The position numbers and the translations under genes were made by a program. The notes under the pieces were generated by a model. It was not told where the DNA came from and did no database searches. It saw only the letters and a program-made list of their open reading frames with translations. Below, in pieces: positions 9,451 to 17,854 of a stretch of 64,000 nucleotides of DNA; the stretch's first letter is position 1, and each line of letters starts with the position of its first letter. Source of the stretch: CAWFPR01 sp963817635 (GTDB lineage: Bacteria; Acidobacteriota; Vicinamibacteria; Vicinamibacterales; 2-12-FULL-66-21); contig CAWFPR010000016.1 in NCBI GenBank assembly GCA_963817635.1, positions 124,001 to 188,000 on the forward strand. Reading direction: 5' to 3'.

Positions 9451-9621
9451 TTATAGCTGTTCGGCGCGATCGGGAACGGCTTCCGGGATCGCGGTCGTGA
9501 AACCCAGCGACGGCGGGATTCCGATCAACGGGCGTTCGCGCCCGATCGCGCGCCCGATGAGGGTCACCAGCTCGCGGTACGTGAACGTCTCGGGGCCAAT
9601 CGCGTCCACGGTACCGCGGCG
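9451..9621 (-). pseudogene. fragment of an NAD-dependent epimerase/NmrA-like protein
   Basis: The minus-strand frame reads VDAIGPETFTYRELVTLIG then RERPLIGIPPSLGF, which matches the middle of NDUFA9/NmrA-like atypical SDR proteins. There is no Rossmann start, and the sequence stops in both directions. It is a remnant in a patch of broken genes. Confidence 0.55.
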
Positions 9622-9771
9622 CCGAGGGGGTCGATTCTCGCACGGTTCTAGTTGAAAACGGGTCTGCCGGAATTCCGGTGATGTTGTCGAATTCCCGCGC
9701 CGCGCCGCAGCCGGCAGTCTCGTTTCGGCCGCAATTTTCCGCATCGTGCCGCGCCAGGGCCCACGCTCGCC

Positions 9772-9880
9772 GGCACCAACCGCTGGTTCGATCGCCCCGC
9801 CGACCGGTACCGCACCGTGATCGGCTGGGCGCTCGACCACCGCCCGTCGATCGTGGCGATTGCGGTCGCCGCGTTCGCCT
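9772..9880 (+). pseudogene. fragment of an RND efflux permease
   Basis: The plus-strand frame reads NRWFDRPADRYRTVIGWALD followed by HRPSIVAIAVAAF, the sequence found around the central cytoplasmic linker and a membrane helix of AcrB-type pumps. About 35 codons survive. It abuts a TolC fragment, so an efflux operon seems to have decayed here. Confidence 0.5.
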
Positions 9881-9995
9881 CGACGTGCAGGACGCGCAGT
9901 TGAACGTGGCGCTCGCCAGGGCCAACCTCGCGCGCGCGGAGCGTGACTACCGCGTCGCCCGGGTCAACCTGGAGTGGGTCGCCGGCGGACGCTGA
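9879..9995 (+). pseudogene. C-terminal fragment of a TolC-family outer-membrane efflux protein
   Basis: The frame LDVQDAQLNVALARANLARA followed by ERDYRVARVNLEWVAGGR and a stop matches the last helical repeat and end of TolC-like proteins, including the usual short tail. Only 38 codons remain. It overlaps the RND-permease fragment end, so an internal deletion probably fused the two. Confidence 0.55.
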
Positions 9996-10064
9996 GGGCC
10001 TGAGCGCACCGGAGCGCTCCCGAGCACGGACGGCGGATCGCTGTCGGCGCCGCCGACGAGGCGA

Positions 10065-10637
10065 TCACGGCCGGTGCGCGAATTCCGCGCTGATCACCGT
10101 GGCTCGCGGTTCCTCGAGCACCTCGACCACGTAGTAGTCGCCCGGCTCCGGCTGCTCGCGCGAAAACCGCTCCGCCGCGTCCAGCGCAAGGTCGAGCGAG
10201 GACAAGAGGCAGCACTCGTTGATCTCGAATTCGGCGGCGAGGCCATTGCAGGAGAGTGGCGAGCACTCGAGGCCCAGGACATCCGGCATGGACCGGTTCG
10301 CGCAATCGAAGCCGAGACTGCGGAATGTGGCCGGAATCGGCTCGGCATGTACGTCCGGCGGCAGCGTGAGCGGCAGGCGCTCCCCCGCGGTGAAGACCTC
10401 AGAGTGCAGGCGAAAGGCGAACAGCCGGTAGTCGCGCTCGCAGCCGGGTGGGATGAGCGCCAGCGCATCGGCCCGCCGATTGAACCATCCCATCTCGTTG
10501 TGGAGCCATCGCTCGATCCAGTTGGGGGGCCCGGGCGACATGCACTCGCTGACGCTGCAGATTTCGCGCACCGCCGGCACCTGGAGCCACTCCGGACTGG
10601 CGAGAATCCGCTTGGGAAAATACCCCGCGTCAATCAT
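10065..10637 (-). CDS. hypothetical protein, about 190 residues
   Basis: I do not recognise this family. The protein has no signal peptide or membrane segment. It is Trp- and Cys-containing (MSPGPPNWIERWLHNEMGW near the N-terminus; CNGLAAEFEINECC near the centre), with codon use like its neighbours and a sensible amino-acid balance, so it is probably a real cytoplasmic protein. The gene follows the esterase by about 30 bases on the same strand. Confidence 0.6.
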   Translation of the reverse strand: MIDAGYFPKRILASPEWLQVPAVREICSVSECMSPGPPNWIERWLHNEMGWFNRRADALALIPPGCERDYRLFAFRLHSEVFTAGERLPLTLPPDVHAEPIPATFRSLGFDCANRSMPDVLGLECSPLSCNGLAAEFEINECCLLSSLDLALDAAERFSREQPEPGDYYVVEVLEEPRATVISAEFAHRP

Positions 10638-10666
10638 GAGGCAGCCTCGGATTCTGCCGGAGCTCC

Positions 10667-11497
10667 CTACCGGCCGGGCGGCGGTTTGAACAGCGCGCGA
10701 AACGCCATCAGTGCGGCGGGATGATAGATCGTGGAGTGCTGCTCACCCGGCATCCGCTCGTAGTGCCAGACCAGTCCCGGCAGCGGATGCGTCTCGAGCG
10801 CGCTCGCGAGCCGCCCGGCGGGCCCCACGATGCCGGGCTCGCTGCTGCTCGCGAAGTACAGCGTCTTGTTCTTCGCCTGGTGGCTCCGCAGCCACTCGTC
10901 CGCTCCGGTGACCAGGGACTCGCCGTTCCACCAGAGGCTGGGATCGAAGGCGATGTAGGTGTCGAATAAGTCCGGCTCCAGGAAGAGCGTCTCGACGACG
11001 AAGAGGCCCGCCAGCGATTCGCCGACGATCGCCCGCTCCCCGGTGACCCGGTACCGTGACTCGATCGCCGGCATCAACTCGGTGCGGATGAAGGCGCGAA
11101 AGGCCGCCGATCCGCCCACGTGCGGGGCGATCTTCCGATCCTCCTCGACGGACGTCGGGCCCGTCATGTCGCGCCGGCGCTCCGTATTCTCGATTCCCAC
11201 GAGCAGGAACGGCCGCATCGTCCCATTGCCAACCGACACCTGCACCAGGCCGGCGACGTGCAGGAAATCCTCCGCCATGCCGCCGTCCGGCATGTAGAGC
11301 ACAGGCACGGGCGTCCTGGGATCCTCGTCGTAGCCCGGTGGCCGGTACACGTTGATCCGGCGTGTTTCACCCAGGACTTTCGACGCGATCGTGAACGTGT
11401 CGCCGATGACGAGCGGCGCCGGCCGGCTGACGGAACCGGTGGCCGCCTGCGGCGAGGCGAACAGGATCTGCAGCAGCAGGCAGGCGAGCGGCGTCAT
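10667..11497 (-). CDS. secreted alpha/beta-hydrolase (Fes/IroE-type putative esterase)
   Basis: The 276-residue protein begins with a signal peptide (MTPLACLLLQILFASPQAATG). The fold matches the enterochelin-esterase-like putative esterase family: VLYMPDGG strand-turn, nucleophile Ser in GESLAGLFV, and likely catalytic His in GEQHSTIYHPAAL. The substrate cannot be assigned. The start overlaps the SRPBCC stop by four bases (ATGA), so the two are probably translationally coupled. Confidence 0.8.
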   Translation of the reverse strand: MTPLACLLLQILFASPQAATGSVSRPAPLVIGDTFTIASKVLGETRRINVYRPPGYDEDPRTPVPVLYMPDGGMAEDFLHVAGLVQVSVGNGTMRPFLLVGIENTERRRDMTGPTSVEEDRKIAPHVGGSAAFRAFIRTELMPAIESRYRVTGERAIVGESLAGLFVVETLFLEPDLFDTYIAFDPSLWWNGESLVTGADEWLRSHQAKNKTLYFASSSEPGIVGPAGRLASALETHPLPGLVWHYERMPGEQHSTIYHPAALMAFRALFKPPPGR

Positions 11498-11925
11498 GCG
11501 GCGACGTCCTCGCTGCGCTTCTTCAGGCCCGCGGCCTCGAGTGCGATGTACCGGTCGTTCAGACCGCGCGTGAGCCAGGCCAGCAGACCTCCCAGCGCGC
11601 CCTCGTAGATGACCGACAGGGTGACACGGGAGCCGGACTCAATCGGTGCTATCGCATGAATCCCGATCACGCGGAGGCCCGGGGCGCGGCTCACCCACGT
11701 GAATTGCCTGCCCTCCTCGATCTGCGTCACCTCCCAGATGGCCGTGGGCAGTTTCGGCTGGCGGACGCGCGCGCGGCTTCCACGAACGAACGGCCCCGAG
11801 TCGAGACGCTCGATGCCGAGGATGCTCGGCGTCCACTCGTGCCAGTGCTCGACGTCGCGCATGATCGGCCACACGCGGGCGGGCGGTGCGGCGATGTCGA
11901 TCGTGGTCGAAAACTGACGGAGCAT
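11494..11925 (-). CDS. SRPBCC (START-like) family protein
   Basis: The 143-residue protein has the polyketide-cyclase/START-like pattern: TTIDIAAPPARVWPIMRDVE at the start, HWHEWTPSI, and a C-terminal helix LTRGLNDRYIALEAAGLKKR. Such proteins bind hydrophobic ligands. It lies 4 bases downstream of the DinB-like gene and overlaps the esterase by four bases, so the three form an operon. Confidence 0.82.
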   Translation of the reverse strand: MLRQFSTTIDIAAPPARVWPIMRDVEHWHEWTPSILGIERLDSGPFVRGSRARVRQPKLPTAIWEVTQIEEGRQFTWVSRAPGLRVIGIHAIAPIESGSRVTLSVIYEGALGGLLAWLTRGLNDRYIALEAAGLKKRSEDVAA

Positions 11926-11929
11926 GACG

Positions 11930-12443
11930 TCACAGGTAGCGGTCGCGCACGACGCCGGCGTGATGCGCCACGTGCCCCGCGGTGATGAATGCCAGCGCCC
12001 GGACGGTGAACGGATTCCCGCTCGCCAATCCCCGGCGCGACCACGCCTCGCGTGGCAGGGTCTTGAAGAAGGCCAGCGACGCGGCTCGCACCGTGCGGAA
12101 CTCGTCGATATGGCTGCGCCACGAGCGCTGGTCCGCGCCGGAACCCGCAACGGCGACGTCCTGATCGAAGCTCGGCAGCGGCGTCTCGAACCCGCGCGCG
12201 AACCAGAACGCGCGGAACGCGAAGAGCCGTTCCGTGTCGTTGACATGGCTGAGGACCTCGCGAATGCTCCACTTGCCGGGCTCGTAGCGATGCAGCGAGC
12301 GCTCGTCGGGAATCGACTCGAAAAATGCGAAGGCGTCCGACGCCTGCGATTCGAGCGTGCCGAGGATGTCGGAGCCCGTGACCTTGTCGATGTACGTGAA
12401 ATAGGTACTCGGCAGCCTCGGAGCGGTCGGGAATCGTCAACAT
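11930..12443 (-). CDS. DinB-family protein, frameshifted near its start
   Basis: The ATG at 12443 reads MLTIPDRSEAAEY and then loses the frame near 12404; omitting one base gives YFTYIDKVTGSDILGTL and continues to the stop at 11930. The body has the DinB four-helix signature: GKWSIREVLSHVNDTERLFA and FITAGHVAHHAGV, with three metal-binding histidines. Family members are metal-dependent thiol-linked or unknown hydrolases. It heads the DinB-SRPBCC-esterase operon. The frameshift may be a sequencing indel. Confidence 0.7.
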
Positions 12444-12573
12444 AGTCGTGATGAACCTCCTTCGGGGATCATGCCCCCTTCCTGCAGGCCGCCGGCAGTC
12501 CATGTCCGCGGCGGCCGCAACCGGGCCGACCGGCCGACGACAACTCGACGGATTCTACTCCCGCGGCCTGACC

Positions 12574-13322
12574 TTAGAACCCGACACGGAGCGCGAGAGC
12601 TCCTCTTAACGTCCATTTCGGATATCCGCCCGGATAAAGTGACCCGATATCGCTGCGGTACGTCGAGCCTCCGTACGAACCATGCGACACACCGGTATTG
12701 GCCGCACGAAACGACGGCACCAGCGCAAGATGCCGGCCTCCCAGGCGCACGTCACAGCCCAGCGCGGGACCGACCCTGGCGCCGAGGCGATGTTCCAGCC
12801 GGGGCTCCACCACGAGCGTCTGCTGCGGCGTTGAGGCGTATGCGTGCACTGCTCGCTCTGGGACCAGGCCTGGGGCGAAGTCAGCACCAGCCCGGCCACC
12901 GGTTCCAGGCGCACTGCCGCCGACAACGGAAAGGAAAACCGGAGGGCAACGGTCGCGAACCGGTCACGGCGCTCCTCGTTGAAGGTCGTGTTGTATCGGG
13001 ACGGCTCGCGCGCCGTCATGATGCCGGTCCTGGACCATTCGGCCTCGATACTGAGGCGCCGTGCGAGCGCCACCCCGCCGCCCACGAGCCAGCCCGACGT
13101 CGTGCCTCCCGGGGCCGTGACATAGGTCTCGTGCACCTCGCCCGTGGGGCCGGCCTGATCCGTGAGCACGACTCCCGCCAGAAAGTACACCGAGCCCGGG
13201 CGCTCCTGTGCAAGCGTCGGCGGTCCGGAACCCATCAGTCCCAGCACGACGAGGGCTGCCCCGAGCGGCCGGACTCTGCGATCGACACAGAACATCAGCG
13301 CTCTCATCCGCACGTGGATCAC
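12574..13322 (-). CDS. outer-membrane beta-barrel protein, frameshifted
   Basis: An N-terminal signal (ALVVLGLMGSGPPTLAQ) precedes alternating hydrophobic strands such as GSVYFLAGVVL and GWLVGGGVALARRLSIEAEW. The frame breaks near 12848; in the continuation the strands resume (LVVEPRLEHRLGARVGPALG) and the protein ends ALALRVGF with a terminal Phe, as OmpA-like barrels do. An eight-strand barrel of unknown function is the best reading. Confidence 0.62.
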
Positions 13323-13373
13323 GCCGATCGGGATACCGCCCGCGTCCGCGCCGGCTCAGGCCTGTTCGTTGCC

Positions 13374-14417
13374 CTAGTCATGGCGTTCCAGTTCCTCGTC
13401 GTCGCGGACGCGGAATGCGAATGCCGTACGGTCGTCGTGCCACGTTCCGGCACCAGGCGGTCCGTGCCCCTTCCCGGCCATCCGCAGCAGCCGGTCGCAG
13501 ATCTCCTCGGGAGCCATGGACCGGCTCACCGCGGGGTCCTCCAGCGCGGCCCGAAACGACACCGGCGCGCCATCGAGCGCTTCGGTGATGCCATCGGTGA
13601 CGAACACGCCGAGATCGTGCGGCAGCAGATCGACCGACCCGCGTTCGTAGCGGGGGTCGGGCAGCAATCCCAGCGGCGGCCCACCGCTCTCCAGCGCGAA
13701 CCGGCCCACCCCGCGCAGGACGATGCCAGCCGGATGTCCGGCATTGACGTAGCTGATTCGCCGCGGCGAGCGATCCAGGCACGCGACGATGGCCGTGGCG
13801 TATGGCACGCCTCCGGTTTCCTCCCGGAGACCGTCCGACATCCGCGCGGCAATCACCTCGGGCGCGACGCTCGCCGTCGCATGGACGCGAAAGAGCGTCT
13901 TCAGCGAGGACTGGAGCAGGGCCGCCGGGATGCCCTTCCCCGACACGTCCCCGAGGATGAAGAGCACCGCGCCGTCGTCCCGCGTCACGAAGTCGTAGAA
14001 ATCGCCGCCCACCTCGTACGCCGGGACCATGCGCGCGGCCCAGAGATAGCCGGGCGTTGCGCGCGGAATCGCGGGAAGGAGGCTGCGCTGGATCACGGCA
14101 GCCAGGCGGAGCTGTTCGTCGAGTGCAATCTGCGCCCGCTGCAGGTCCAGCAGGCGCGCCCGGGTCGCTCGGAGATTCAGCCAGAGATACGTCAGGGTGG
14201 TGACCGCGGCCGAGGCAACGACGTCGCTGATCCACTCCAGCTCGTGGTCAGTGGCATGCGCCGCCGCGATGATCACCGACTCGAGCCACGCGCCCGCCGC
14301 GAGCACGAGCAATCCGGCTCCGATAGCCACCGCCGTGAGTCGCCAGCCGCTCGTCAGCCAGGAGCGCGTTTGAGGGTCGCGAGCCGTCGCGACAGCGCGG
14401 CCGTCATCCATGTTCAT
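13374..14417 (-). CDS. PP2C-type (SpoIIE/RsbU-like) phosphatase with membrane anchor
   Basis: The 347-residue protein has two predicted membrane segments (residues about 28-50 and 62-82), then a short coiled coil (RARLLDLQRAQIALDEQLRL) and a PP2C SpoIIE domain. Metal-binding motifs are EVGGDFYDF, GDVSGKGIPAALLQ and FVTDGITEA; the last motif reads HDDRTAF, with His for the usual first Asp. Such phosphatases act on anti-anti-sigma proteins in partner-switching pathways. No partner gene is nearby. Confidence 0.85.
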   Translation of the reverse strand: MNMDDGRAVATARDPQTRSWLTSGWRLTAVAIGAGLLVLAAGAWLESVIIAAAHATDHELEWISDVVASAAVTTLTYLWLNLRATRARLLDLQRAQIALDEQLRLAAVIQRSLLPAIPRATPGYLWAARMVPAYEVGGDFYDFVTRDDGAVLFILGDVSGKGIPAALLQSSLKTLFRVHATASVAPEVIAARMSDGLREETGGVPYATAIVACLDRSPRRISYVNAGHPAGIVLRGVGRFALESGGPPLGLLPDPRYERGSVDLLPHDLGVFVTDGITEALDGAPVSFRAALEDPAVSRSMAPEEICDRLLRMAGKGHGPPGAGTWHDDRTAFAFRVRDDEELERHD

Positions 14418-14491
14418 CCCGTGAGTCCGCTGCTTGCCTTTCCGCCAGTGTCCCGCGCGCGATGGCCGGTGTCAATCGCCGGGCGCGGCGG

Positions 14492-15799
14492 CTACCGGAT
14501 CCGGCCGCCGTCGATCGGCTCGATGGTGTTGGTGTCCCAGGTGAGTATGCCGCGCTCAACGTAAATCGGCCGGATGTATCGCGCCAGGCGCCGGCGGTTG
14601 GAGGCGAACCAGGCCGCTCCAGCCAGGCACGCGACAGCCCCGATCAGGATCGTGCGCTGGGTGCCGATGCGATCCGCGAGCACGCCCGCCAGGAGGCTCC
14701 CCAGCGGCTGCGTCCCCAGGACCGCCATCGCGTAGAACGCCATCACGCGCCCGCGCAGGTTGTCGTCGACGACGGTCTGGAGAATCGTGTTCACCGAGGC
14801 CGATTGCAACATCATCCCGGCACCCACGAGCGGCAGCACCGCTACCGACAGCAACAGCGAGTGTGACAGCGAAAACGCGATCAGCCCGGCACCGAGCATC
14901 ACCGTCGCCGCGACGATGACTTTGCCGAGACCGAGAACGGAGTGTCGAGCCGCAAGGTAGACCGTGCCGGCGAGCGCCCCCAGGCCCGAGGCGGCCATGA
15001 GGATGCCGAGCGTGTGCGGCCCGCCGTTCAGCACGTTCACGGCGATCGCCGGCATCAGCACCACGTAGGGCATGCCCATGACGCTGACGATCGCGACCTG
15101 CAGCAGCAGTGCGCGCACCGGCGGGAACGACCCGACATAGCGAAGGCCGGCGCGCAGCTCGTCGAGCAGGTGCGTTTCCCTGGCGGGCCGGGCCGGGCGG
15201 ACGAACCGCATCGCCATCAGCGACAGGATGACCGCGATATACGAGATCGCGTCCAGCAGGAAGCACCAGGCTTCCCCGACCGCGGCGATCAGGATGCCCG
15301 CGATGGTGGGACCGATGATGCGCGACGCGTTGAACATCGCCGAGTTCAGCGCGATCGCGTTCGGGAGGTCCGCGGGCGCGTCCACCATCTCGACCACGAA
15401 CGCCTGGCGGGCCGGCGTGTCGAAGGCGTTGACGAGCCCCTGGAAGAGCTGCAACAGCACGATGTGGGTCACCGTGATGCGGCCGCTCATCGCCAGCGCC
15501 GCGAGCGCGCCGGACTGCAGCGCCGACAGCACCTGGGTGATGAGGAGAATCCGCCGGCGATCCCAGCGGTCCCCGATCACCCCCCCGAATGGCGCCAGGA
15601 CGAGGAGCGGAATCTGCCCGGCAAACGCGACCACGCCGAGCAGGAACTCGGAGCCGGTCAGCCGGAAGACCAGCCACCCCGTCGCCACGCGCGTGATCCA
15701 CGTCCCGACGAGCGAGAGCGACTGTCCGCCGAAGAACAGCCGATAGTTGCGATGCGAGAGCGCCCGGACGAGCCGGCGCGGAGAGAGCGGCGTGGGCAC
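14492..15799 (-). CDS. MFS exporter (EntS/enterobactin-exporter-like)
   Basis: About 435 residues with twelve predicted membrane helices. The cytoplasmic loop signature GDRWDRRRILLITQ and the first helices (NYRLFFGGQSLSLVGTWITR) match the MFS group that includes EntS and DUF894 proteins. GTG 15799 was chosen because it is preceded by CGGGGAA and by family-like sequence; the longer frame to 15862 would translate the upstream CCAATCG word repeat. The substrate is unknown. Confidence 0.82.
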   Translation of the reverse strand: MPTPLSPRRLVRALSHRNYRLFFGGQSLSLVGTWITRVATGWLVFRLTGSEFLLGVVAFAGQIPLLVLAPFGGVIGDRWDRRRILLITQVLSALQSGALAALAMSGRITVTHIVLLQLFQGLVNAFDTPARQAFVVEMVDAPADLPNAIALNSAMFNASRIIGPTIAGILIAAVGEAWCFLLDAISYIAVILSLMAMRFVRPARPARETHLLDELRAGLRYVGSFPPVRALLLQVAIVSVMGMPYVVLMPAIAVNVLNGGPHTLGILMAASGLGALAGTVYLAARHSVLGLGKVIVAATVMLGAGLIAFSLSHSLLLSVAVLPLVGAGMMLQSASVNTILQTVVDDNLRGRVMAFYAMAVLGTQPLGSLLAGVLADRIGTQRTILIGAVACLAGAAWFASNRRRLARYIRPIYVERGILTWDTNTIEPIDGGRIR

Positions 15800-15837
15800 G
15801 GTTCCCCGAATCGTACCGCACTCCGCGAAAGTTGGCG

Positions 15838-15952
15838 CGACCCGCCAATCGCCAATCGCCAATCGCCAATCGACAATCCGTCAATCGGCAATCGGCAATC
15901 GGCACTCCGTCACTCGGCAGTCTGCAATCTGCAGTCTGCAATCCGCTGAGGC
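15838..15952. repeat. degenerate CCAATCG / GGCAATC word array, downstream of mutL
   Basis: Seven- to eight-base words (CCAATCGC, GGCAATCG, TCTGCAATC, CTGCAGT) run in imperfect tandem between the MFS gene and the mutL stop. The complementary words (GATTGCCGATTG) form a matching array at 17742-17852 on the other side of mutL, so mutL is bracketed by inverted copies. Confidence 0.85.
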
Positions 15953-15954
15953 GC

Positions 15955-16524
15955 TCAGATGCGCTGAAAGTTCCTTTCCACCTCGCGCCGCGTGATGCGC
16001 AGCACAACCGGACGGCCGTGCGGACAGACGCTCGAGTACGCCGTGCGCCTCAGCTCCTCCAGGATGTACCGCATCTTCTCCATCGTGAGCGGGTAGTTCG
16101 CCTTGACGGCCGCGTGGCATGCCATCGTCGCGGCGATTCGGCGGAGCGCGTCTTCCGCGCGCGAGCCTGTGTCGAGCCCTTCGAGATTGCCGGCCAGCGC
16201 GCGGACGGTGGCTTCGCACTCCGCCGGGTCGAGCAGCGCCGGAACCGCGGAGAGCCGGAGGCTGTCGCCGCCGAACTCCTCGACCTCGAGGCCGAACCTG
16301 TCGAGTGTGTCGGTGTGCTGTGCCAGCGCCTGACGCTCGGCGGCCGACATCTCGACCAGCATCGGCGTCAGGAGCCGCTGGCTCTCGAGGCGACCCACCG
16401 TGAGCTTCTCCATGACCTGTTCGAAGAGCACGCGCTCGTGGGCGACGTGCTGGTCGATGATGGCAATTCCCTCGTCGTCGATCGCGATGATGAACGTGTC
16501 GCGGAACTGGCCCAGCGGGATCAT
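15955..16524 (-). CDS. mutL: MutL C-terminal (dimerisation/endonuclease) domain, separate frame
   Basis: The 189-residue product begins MIPLGQFRDTFIIAIDDEG and carries the dimerisation domain. DQHVAHERVLFE resembles the DQHA(X)2E(X)4E endonuclease motif (with V for A), and SSVCPHGRPVV is the CPHGRP metal-site motif, so this MutL probably nicks DNA. Its ATG overlaps the stop of the N-terminal part by four bases (ATGA). Either the two halves are translated separately by coupling, or one base is wrong in the repeat-encoded linker. In other bacteria MutL is one chain. Confidence 0.82.
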   Translation of the reverse strand: MIPLGQFRDTFIIAIDDEGIAIIDQHVAHERVLFEQVMEKLTVGRLESQRLLTPMLVEMSAAERQALAQHTDTLDRFGLEVEEFGGDSLRLSAVPALLDPAECEATVRALAGNLEGLDTGSRAEDALRRIAATMACHAAVKANYPLTMEKMRYILEELRRTAYSSVCPHGRPVVLRITRREVERNFQRI

Positions 16525-17741
16525 GGGGCGGATGTCGGCGCCCGGCGCCCGGAGCTCGGCGCCCGGCGCTCGGGGTCGGGGCCCGGCGCGCCGATGTCGC
16601 CGCCCGCCGGCGGCGCGCTCACGAAGTCACGCCACGCCTGGCTCGTCTCGGGAGTCCACCGATTGCCGACCGTCGCGCCCGACATCACCCCGGGAATCGT
16701 CATCGGCCTCGGCTCATCCGGGCGCGGCGCGAACGGCGTGAACTGCAGCTCCGGTGCCCTGCCCTGCCCCAGCGCGTCGCCCAGGCCGCGCCGCAGCACT
16801 TCGTGCACGAGCGACTGCTCGAGGAACCGCACTTCGGCTTTGGTCGGGTGCACGTTGACGTCCACCCGATCGGGCGGGATGTCGATGAACAGGTGCACTT
16901 CGGGGCTGCGCTCCTTGATCGTCGCGACGCTGTAGGCCTCGGTGATCGCATGCGCGATCGTGCGGTCCTTGACGATGCGCCGGTTGACGAAGACGTTCTG
17001 GTTGCCGCGCACCGGCCCCTGGTCGCCGAGCGCCGCGATGTAGCCGTGGATCGTCAGGCCACCCGCCTCCTTGCGGATTTCAATCAGGTCGGGCCGATCG
17101 CCGAACATCTGGAAGAACCGCTCCCCGAGGCTGCGCGACGGCGGGCACTCGAGAAGCCTGCGCGGGCCGCTCATCAGCGTGAACCCGATCTCGGGATACC
17201 CGAGCGCGAGCTGCGTCAGCAGCTTCGAGATCTGCGTCGTCTCGGCGGTGTCGGACTTGAGGAACTTCCGGCGGGCCGGCAGGTTGTAGAAGAGGTCCGC
17301 GACCTCGATGCAGGTGCCTTCGGGGGCGCCCACCTCGCGCTCCGAGGAAACCGCGCCGCCGTTGACGCGAATCTCGGTCCCGGTCGCGCTTCCGCGCGCA
17401 CGCGTCCGCAGCGTGAAGTGAGACACGGAGGCGATGCTCGGGAGCGCCTCTCCGCGGAATCCCAGCGTGCGGATTGCGCCGAGATCCTCCGGAGTCGAGA
17501 TCTTGCTCGTGGCGTGCCGCTCGATCGCCAGACGCGCGTCGTCCGGCTCCATGCCCTCCCCGTCGTCTTCGACGCGGATCAGCTTCTTGCCGCCGAACTC
17601 GACCGCGACGGCAATCCGCCTGGCGCCGGCGTCGAGCGCGTTCTCGATGAGTTCCTTGACGACCGAGGCGGGGCGTTCAACCACCTCACCGGCGGCAATC
17701 TGGTTCGCGAGGTGCGGCGGGAGTCGGTGGATGCGGGCCAT
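16521..17741 (-). CDS. mutL: MutL N-terminal GHKL ATPase domain, ends in repeat-encoded linker
   Basis: This 406-residue part holds the ATPase and transducer domains of DNA mismatch-repair MutL. GHKL motifs are visible: ELIENALDAGA, VEDDGEGM, and TLGFRGEALPSIASV. ATG 17741 starts at MARIHRLPPHLANQIAAGEV, the conserved MutL beginning; no clear ribosome-binding sequence precedes it because the word repeat reaches the start codon. The frame ends in a linker (PDPERRAPSSGRRAPTSAP) encoded by a CGGCGCC-type tandem repeat, then stops at the ATGA overlap. Confidence 0.88.
   Translation of the reverse strand: MARIHRLPPHLANQIAAGEVVERPASVVKELIENALDAGARRIAVAVEFGGKKLIRVEDDGEGMEPDDARLAIERHATSKISTPEDLGAIRTLGFRGEALPSIASVSHFTLRTRARGSATGTEIRVNGGAVSSEREVGAPEGTCIEVADLFYNLPARRKFLKSDTAETTQISKLLTQLALGYPEIGFTLMSGPRRLLECPPSRSLGERFFQMFGDRPDLIEIRKEAGGLTIHGYIAALGDQGPVRGNQNVFVNRRIVKDRTIAHAITEAYSVATIKERSPEVHLFIDIPPDRVDVNVHPTKAEVRFLEQSLVHEVLRRGLGDALGQGRAPELQFTPFAPRPDEPRPMTIPGVMSGATVGNRWTPETSQAWRDFVSAPPAGGDIGAPGPDPERRAPSSGRRAPTSAP
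16526..16598. repeat. CGGCGCCCGG-type tandem repeat inside mutL
   Basis: Words GGCGCCCGGC, GAGCTCGGCGCCC and GCTCGGGGTCGG repeat in imperfect tandem exactly where the MutL linker is encoded and where the two mutL frames part. The block at 43318-43388 in ppdK uses similar words. Tandem repeats of this type are prone to slippage. Confidence 0.75.
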
Positions 17742-17852
17742 TCGATTGCAGATTGCAGATTGCAGACTGAAGATTGCCGGACTGCCGATTGCCGATTGCC
17801 GATTGGTGATTGCCGATTGGTGATTGCCGATTGGTGATTGCCGATTGGTGAT
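17742..17852. repeat. degenerate GATTGCCGATTG word array, upstream of mutL
   Basis: Tandem words GATTGCA, GATTGCC and GATTGGT fill the whole gap between mutL and the nitroreductase gene. GATTGCCGATTGGT repeats at least three times in near-perfect form. It is the reverse-complement family of the array at 15838-15952. The mutL start codon lies directly against it. Confidence 0.88.
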
Positions 17853-17854
17853 TG

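Noticed and set aside
9440..9660. A complete epimerase gene
   Set aside because: Only about 55 codons of the family are visible; the cofactor-binding start is missing.
15838..17852. CRISPR-like tandem repeats around mutL
   Set aside because: The words are 7-8 bases, degenerate, and follow each other without unique spacers; there are no cas genes.
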